DNA of 38,148 nt from assembly GCA_017694845.1 (NCBI GenBank), contig JADIMI010000079.1, positions 1 to 38,148 on the forward strand, in the 5' to 3' direction. A model generated the notes under the pieces. That model was not told the origin of the DNA. It saw nothing but the letters and a program-made list of their open reading frames with translations, and ran no database searches. Numbering within the stretch: position 1 is the first letter of the stretch; every line of letters starts with the position of its first letter. Of the stretch, positions 34,701-38,148 are shown piece after piece. This DNA comes from Candidatus Cryptobacteroides intestinavium. Its GTDB lineage: Bacteria; Bacteroidota; Bacteroidia; Bacteroidales; UBA932. The position numbers and the translations under genes were made by a program.

Positions 34701-34864
34701 AAGACTACAACGCCTATCTCATTACCCCCGGCTCCCGTCACAGTGCCGGACACAGAGAATGACTGAGCATCAACTCTATAGATGGAGGCACACAAGAATA
34801 CCGAAACCATTATGAACAGTCTCGATATCCCCGCCGCACGGCATCCGAAATCGTTTTTCTCCAT
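31733..34864 (-). CDS. SusC/RagA-family TonB-linked outer-membrane transporter
   Basis: This is the glycan import channel of the PUL. It has 1043 residues from ATG 34864; the open frame continues upstream through the promoter, so the longer version is not used. A signal peptide (to about residue 34) is followed by a CarboxypepD_reg-like domain, the TonB-box/linker VLDEVLVVGYG, a plug with LLVRGRSTFNGSSPLILVDG and ISILKDAATAAIYG, and a 22-strand barrel ending with YSIGLNLTF. The gene looks intact, unlike the remnant at 20854. It heads the - strand operon that runs to 24755. Confidence 0.96.
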   Translation of the reverse strand: MEKNDFGCRAAGISRLFIMVSVFLCASIYRVDAQSFSVSGTVTGAGGNEIGVVVFVKGDQSNGTMTDEDGRYSIDVPDNGSVLVFSLLGYKTMEVPVAGRSVVNVQLEEESTVLDEVLVVGYGMQKRQFVVGSVSQVSSKELLKAPQANVQNMLAGKLSGLTTVQKTGTPGDDSSQLLVRGRSTFNGSSPLILVDGVERQMQYLNPNDIASISILKDAATAAIYGVKAANGVILITTKTGTEGRSTVSYDGSVSFDTNTVVPEMLNAEDYIYWHNKAMEMDGATPYWTDDVLARLDEMGILGETDWLGKVYDKFGFTHQHNISASGGTDKIRYFASIGYMNQDGILKNTAFERYNFRANVDARLTDGLRFMINVSGAHSGRDWPGLSMLSQYEFNPIQRAFYSLPIFKETYNGLPLGYKPGSYTYNPVASLDTGYQRQKRWMAEVRSTLEYDFASSVPALQGLKASVFFAYNYGQTMDHNLLESYQQYSYSPTTQTLTLTTSEGISETGFNKSQSVGWDYTIRPQISYEREFAEKHHVSAIMLFESYKNYSDTMTGFKKGYYSNYPVDISLGFENQSPYVTGSHEYKGSASFAGRLGYAYDRKYIIEATFRVDGSYKFAPANRWGFFPSVALGWVMSEEKFFRDNVSWIDYFKLRASAGRLGSDDTSPYLYIQTYATTQNAYVTGGSSQQAFYSNGYVYDNLTWSRTNTFNVGLEMRAFKNRLSLEFDWFYKYTDRILENEGSSSTYAPSLGGNYPIWVNSGKMDNRGFDLTLGWTDSFANGWSYGLTGMLSWSRNRVLSRKIADDHPSYRAVFGQPLDQLYGFEATGLFQTQEQIDNYTTAPTGTLNLGDIMYRDVNGDGIISSQYDYVRIGYAPTPEMVFSLNMEVGWKNIMLSALWQGAAMCNYSLTGVYGNGNCDNTMYSRPFYSNGNAPYYLVENSWTPENTDARYPRLSAGANGNNAWSSSWWVVDGSYLRLKNLQLSYTLPARVLKNRMQRIMIYVAGTNLLTFTEFKYLDPENPGLNNGYYPQQSTYSIGLNLTF

Positions 34865-34895
34865 AATTATTAATCTAATGTGGTCATTATTTCCA

Positions 34896-34926
34896 CAAAT
34901 ATAATAATTAAAAATAAACAAACAAC
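34896..34926 (-). promoter_or_regulatory. Promoter of the SusC/D operon
   Basis: On the - strand GTTG (34926-34923; three of four -33 bases), a 19-bp spacer and TATATTTG (34903-34896) match the Bacteroidota pattern. The transcript would start about 25 bases before the SusC ATG. No long leader for antisense control is present. Confidence 0.5.
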
Positions 34927-35017
34927 ATCTTTTAATAAATAAATTTAATTAATATGAGCGAATTATTAAAATAGAATGTTTTATATAGACAAATATGTAT
35001 ATATAAAAGTTTTATAG

Positions 35018-35025
35018 TATTTTTG
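35018..35025 (+). promoter_or_regulatory. -7 box of the phosphodiester glycosidase gene
   Basis: TATTTTTG matches TAnnTTTG, 31 bases before ATG 35056, in a very AT-rich stretch shared with the divergent SusC operon promoter. A good -33 box is not seen. Confidence 0.5.
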
Positions 35026-35055
35026 CATTAAATAGATTAATTAATTTCCATAAAT

Positions 35056-36108
35056 ATGAAAAAGATCATCATTATAGCAATTTCAGCCTTGATATCGCCT
35101 GCACTCATCAGCTGCAGCAGCCGGATAAGCGCGGAGACATCGGGAACGGAACAGACGGCACCGGGAAACCCCGATGATGGACAGGAAGAAACAGGAAAGA
35201 CATACCCGGAAGGCGTATCCGTCACCGCATTCACAGATGATCTCGGAGACGGAGAAAAATGCAGCGGCTTCATAGCGACAGCGGATTTCGCCTTAAACAA
35301 AAACCTCAGGTTCAATATCGGCTACGGAGGAGGCTACAGGCACACGCCCACCGAATTCTACAAAGAATTCAGCCCATCCAAAGGCAAGCCGTGCCTGGTG
35401 ATCAACGGAGGGTATTTCTCAGGAAGCGCATCAGTGAGCCTGGCCATCTCCGGAGGCAATTTCCGCTGCCACAATATCATGAAGATGAACTGGCCGAACG
35501 ATGAAGACGCCAGATGCACAGTATACCCGGTAAGATCGGCATTCGGCCAGATGCCAGGCGGGACATTCGAGGCGCAATGGATCTACTGCGTCAGGGAAGC
35601 TTTCAGGGAATATTATTCGTTCCCATCCGCTCTGGGCAATAACGAACAGACAGAGACATTCATTGCCGAACCTCCCACGACAGAGACCCCTGGAGGAGAG
35701 ATCTGGGATCCGGAAGAGGCGGTCGGAGGCGGGCCAAGACTGGTCAAGGATGGAAGGAACGTAGCCGTAGAGAACTATTGGGCTGAAGTTTTTGACAGCG
35801 GAGGCACAGCAGGACTGTCCAGACAGCCCCGGACCGCCATCGGAGTAAAGGCCGACAACTCCCTCATAATGCTCGTTTGCGATGGGAGAGGGATGAACGG
35901 GAGCTCCGGCTTCACGCTGTCAGAACTGGCAGACAAGCTGATCTCTCTCGGAGCGACAGATGCCATCAACCTGGATGGAGGAGGATCTTCCGCAATTGTC
36001 GGATATGACGGCACGGTCCTCAACCGTCCGAGCGATACCGGAAACAGCGAGACGATCATCGAACGCCCCGTAGTCACAGCAGTTATAATTTCAGAAATGC
36101 AGGACTGA
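35056..36108 (+). CDS. Phosphodiester glycosidase (NAGPA-family) lipoprotein
   Basis: This 350-residue lipoprotein (ALISC, Cys20) carries a C-terminal domain of the NAGPA (PF09992) family. Known members remove a sugar, such as GlcNAc, that is linked through a phosphodiester to another sugar. Family segments include LVINGGYFSGSASVSL, AVGGGPRLVKDG, RQPRTAIGVKADNSLIMLVCDGRG (as RTAIGVKADNSLIML) and the hallmark INLDGGGSSAIV. The N-terminal 50 residues are a low-complexity tether. It is divergent from the SusC/D operon and convergent with the glycerophosphodiesterase gene. The exact phosphodiester substrate is not known. Confidence 0.86.
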   Translation: MKKIIIIAISALISPALISCSSRISAETSGTEQTAPGNPDDGQEETGKTYPEGVSVTAFTDDLGDGEKCSGFIATADFALNKNLRFNIGYGGGYRHTPTEFYKEFSPSKGKPCLVINGGYFSGSASVSLAISGGNFRCHNIMKMNWPNDEDARCTVYPVRSAFGQMPGGTFEAQWIYCVREAFREYYSFPSALGNNEQTETFIAEPPTTETPGGEIWDPEEAVGGGPRLVKDGRNVAVENYWAEVFDSGGTAGLSRQPRTAIGVKADNSLIMLVCDGRGMNGSSGFTLSELADKLISLGATDAINLDGGGSSAIVGYDGTVLNRPSDTGNSETIIERPVVTAVIISEMQD

Positions 36109-36117
36109 TATCCCATG

Positions 36118-36150
36118 CTTGAGGCAAGCCGGGCGCGGGCTTGCCTCAAG
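36118..36150. terminator. Hairpin between two converging genes
   Basis: A perfect 13-bp stem (CTTGAGGCAAGCC at 36118-36130 with its complement at 36138-36150) closes a 7-base loop. No T run follows on either strand, so it may be a bidirectional, Rho-assisted terminator or an intergenic palindrome. It sits ten bases past the glycosidase stop and about 15 bases from the opposite stop. Confidence 0.5.
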
Positions 36151-36165
36151 CAAGTATCAGCAGAA

Positions 36166-38025
36166 CTACTCCTCCAGCATAGAACATATCTCAATAACCC
36201 TGTCCGGACAGTCCGTTGTTATATAATCAACCCCGAGAGCTATCGATGACATGATATCCTCATCCGTATTGACGGTCCACACATTAACCTTCATTCCGAG
36301 ACTGTGCGCATCCTTTATCATATAGCGGTACGTATTCAAGGTTGCAAAAGGATAATCTATGCAGCGGATTCCTTCCTCTGCCAAAGCACCAGGCTCACTG
36401 TCGCCTGACAGATAGCCAACCAAGGCATCCGGATCAGATGACGCTATCCTCCTGCACACATCTCTGTCGAAACAGATATATTCCACCTTCTCCTCCAGCC
36501 CGGACTCAGACACCATCCTCAGGACCTCATCCGTCACAGAATTATTCCTCTCCACCGTACTGTGCTCCTTTATCTCCACTATCAGCTTTGTCCCGTCTTT
36601 TTCAGAAAGCACGGCAAGCATATCAGAGAAAAGAGGCAGGCGCTCTCCGTTGGAAAGTTTCATATCCTTTATATCATCATATACGCAGTCCTGAAAAGCC
36701 TTTCCGGCGAGCACCCCATCATGGTGGACTACAATGACACCGTCTGTGGTAGTCCAGACATCTATTTCACAGCCATACACCCCCAGATCCTGACTTGCGC
36801 GCAGGGCAGCAAGGGAATTTTCCGCGCACCCGGATGCAGTGTGATATCCTCTATGAGCCACGGCGCCCGGAGCAGACAGCGGCTCAGCCGTCTCCGAAAC
36901 GATAAATCTCGTAGCCCCGAGCGGAGACTCATACTCCCCTCTCTTGACAAAGAAACGATATGTACCATCAACGACGCCATCAGGGACAGCTACTGCGACA
37001 TGACCGGCATACACCTCTGCAGGCATCTCTTCCGAGCCCGCCGAACCGGCCTCCGGCTCCATCCTGATTACATCTCCAGGCCTGAAACCCGTTCCGAGTA
37101 TCTTGTATCTGAATCCGGGCCCGACTTCACACACCGGAAACATCATCACATCCTCAACAGGTATGAACGATGCCTCGATATTCCTGTCTGCCGAATTCCA
37201 GAGCTCTGACACCTGAGCGGCCTCAGCGGGCTCAGAGTAGACCCTGGCCAGATAGACATCCCCGCGCATCGGGAACTGTCCGGAAGCAGACCGGCCGGCA
37301 TCGCAGCCAATACCGAACCACTGATCGGCAGGATTCGCAGGCAAGGCCAGATCACCGCTGGTTCCAAACGTGGCCACACATTCTCCATTCACATACAGAG
37401 TCGCCACGGCCTCCTCCTTGTCCCAGGTCCCTACCACATGATAAACCTTCCCCTTTTCAGGGACGACACCGCTCCGCAAGGTCACCACCCGAGCGTCCTG
37501 TCCCACACACAGTTCAAAGACGATCTCGCTCCCGAGCACCGCTGATGCCACACTCACCCCGACACCTCCATCCTCGACAGATGAAAATATCGCCATTCTG
37601 TCACCAGCCGGCTCACAGTCAAGCATAAACATCGTCTCGACGGAGAAGCCATCTCCGAGATCCGCACGGAAAGACCGGTCAGCCAGGTACTCCGCCCTGT
37701 ACAGACCACTCGTTATATCACTCCCGGGATCATTAATAAACCTCGGGACATATCCTCCGAATGCCTTATTGAAATATACCAATACAGTATTTCCAAGCGT
37801 GCTTCTCACTATATTGGCATTCTCCGATATATCTTCGGCCGAACCATCGCCGCCAAATACAATATCCATAATCAGGTGTCCATCAAACGGCACAGGCTGA
37901 TCATGGCCTTCTCCTCCGCCTCCGGACTCTCCTCCAGGAACAGGCCCGGGAGTACACGAAACCGCAGACACTGTCGCTAACACTGCAACAGCAGACCTGC
38001 ATAGCCTTTCAATCAGAATATTCAT
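36166..38025 (-). CDS. LamG-like plus glycerophosphodiester phosphodiesterase lipoprotein
   Basis: This multidomain lipoprotein has 619 residues from ATG 38025 (38037 is an alternative). The signal peptide ends SAVSC (Cys24) and a Gly/Pro tether follows. A concanavalin/LamG-like domain comes next (about 100-280, FSVETMFMLDCEP, VYHVVGTWDKEEAVATLYVNG, DVYLARVYSE), then an Ig/IPT-like domain (about 290-380), then a complete GDPD domain to the end. In the GDPD domain HRG, ENS, the Glu-x-Asp of CEIDVWTT and HHD are all present, so it should hydrolyse phosphodiesters such as glycerophosphoryl groups. The lectin-like domain may hold the glycan. It faces the NAGPA-type gene, which also targets phosphodiesters. 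Confidence 0.88.
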   Translation of the reverse strand: MNILIERLCRSAVAVLATVSAVSCTPGPVPGGESGGGGEGHDQPVPFDGHLIMDIVFGGDGSAEDISENANIVRSTLGNTVLVYFNKAFGGYVPRFINDPGSDITSGLYRAEYLADRSFRADLGDGFSVETMFMLDCEPAGDRMAIFSSVEDGGVGVSVASAVLGSEIVFELCVGQDARVVTLRSGVVPEKGKVYHVVGTWDKEEAVATLYVNGECVATFGTSGDLALPANPADQWFGIGCDAGRSASGQFPMRGDVYLARVYSEPAEAAQVSELWNSADRNIEASFIPVEDVMMFPVCEVGPGFRYKILGTGFRPGDVIRMEPEAGSAGSEEMPAEVYAGHVAVAVPDGVVDGTYRFFVKRGEYESPLGATRFIVSETAEPLSAPGAVAHRGYHTASGCAENSLAALRASQDLGVYGCEIDVWTTTDGVIVVHHDGVLAGKAFQDCVYDDIKDMKLSNGERLPLFSDMLAVLSEKDGTKLIVEIKEHSTVERNNSVTDEVLRMVSESGLEEKVEYICFDRDVCRRIASSDPDALVGYLSGDSEPGALAEEGIRCIDYPFATLNTYRYMIKDAHSLGMKVNVWTVNTDEDIMSSIALGVDYITTDCPDRVIEICSMLEE

Positions 38026-38037
38026 TTTCAAATCCAT

Positions 38038-38148
38038 TATATTTCAATGTCACAGCGAAACCCTGCCGCACCAACGAAACCGGCGCATTTGGCGGCAAGA
38101 CATATTATTCATTACGCAATATTAATTTAAGGCTCAATATTAATAAAT
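38038..38148. other. Intergenic end of window
   Basis: These 111 bases hold the upstream region of the glycerophosphodiesterase gene and become AT-rich toward the edge. I see no gene, no full TAnnTTTG match on the - strand and no clear repeat other than two AATATTAAT phrases. Confidence 0.5.

Noticed and set aside
34864..34921. Longer start for the SusC protein at 34921
   Set aside because: It covers the -7 promoter box and puts a non-signal segment ahead of the true signal peptide.

Overview
The window reads as a chromosomal segment of a Bacteroidota bacterium, most likely order Bacteroidales. The evidence is a SusC/SusD pair, a CorA with a C-terminal GMN motif, a DUF4491 gene, a RelA with a decayed hydrolase site, many surface-type lipoproteins, and repeated matches to the Bacteroidota promoter pattern (-7 box TAnnTTTG, -33 box TTTG, 19-bp spacer). 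Genus cannot be decided by eye.

Positions 1-16849 are mostly housekeeping. On the + strand lie the 3' end of uvrB and an overlapping O6-alkylguanine methyltransferase, then relA and a C_GCAxxG_C_C protein. On the - strand lie a HAD phosphatase, an operon rpsA / rnz / GH73-LysM hydrolase / mltG (translation, tRNA maturation, wall turnover), corA, and a long operon FKBP isomerase / sugar kinase / recR / mntP / TonB-linked outer-membrane protein. Two pairs of converging genes overlap at their 3' ends.

Positions 16843-18735 hold tRNA-Val(TAC) with a clear promoter and terminator, then about 1 kb without a gene. That gap is packed with palindromic repeats: a 162-bp array of alternating inverted repeats, two 62-bp hairpin units, a 36-bp perfect palindrome and members of a TGTCATCCTGAGCG repeat family also found at 5906-6036. 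It ends at a higBA toxin-antitoxin operon.

Positions 18862-38037 form a polysaccharide utilization locus (PUL) with four transcription units. The main - strand operon runs SusC, SusD, two small-to-medium lipoproteins, two tandem GHL10 (YddW/DigH-like) lipoproteins and a decayed metallophosphoesterase. A second - strand unit holds a GxDLY-type SGNH hydrolase, an N-acylglucosamine 2-epimerase, a SusC remnant and an FAD-dependent oxidoreductase. A CE2-like acetylesterase is transcribed divergently from it. To the right, a phosphodiester glycosidase (NAGPA family) lipoprotein and a LamG-like plus glycerophosphodiesterase lipoprotein converge on a shared hairpin. The set (two esterases, two phosphodiester-directed enzymes, an amino-sugar epimerase and GHL10 hydrolases) suggests import and breakdown of an O-acetylated, phosphodiester-containing, amino-sugar glycan. 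That substrate is inference. The two broken genes show the locus has been rearranged recently.
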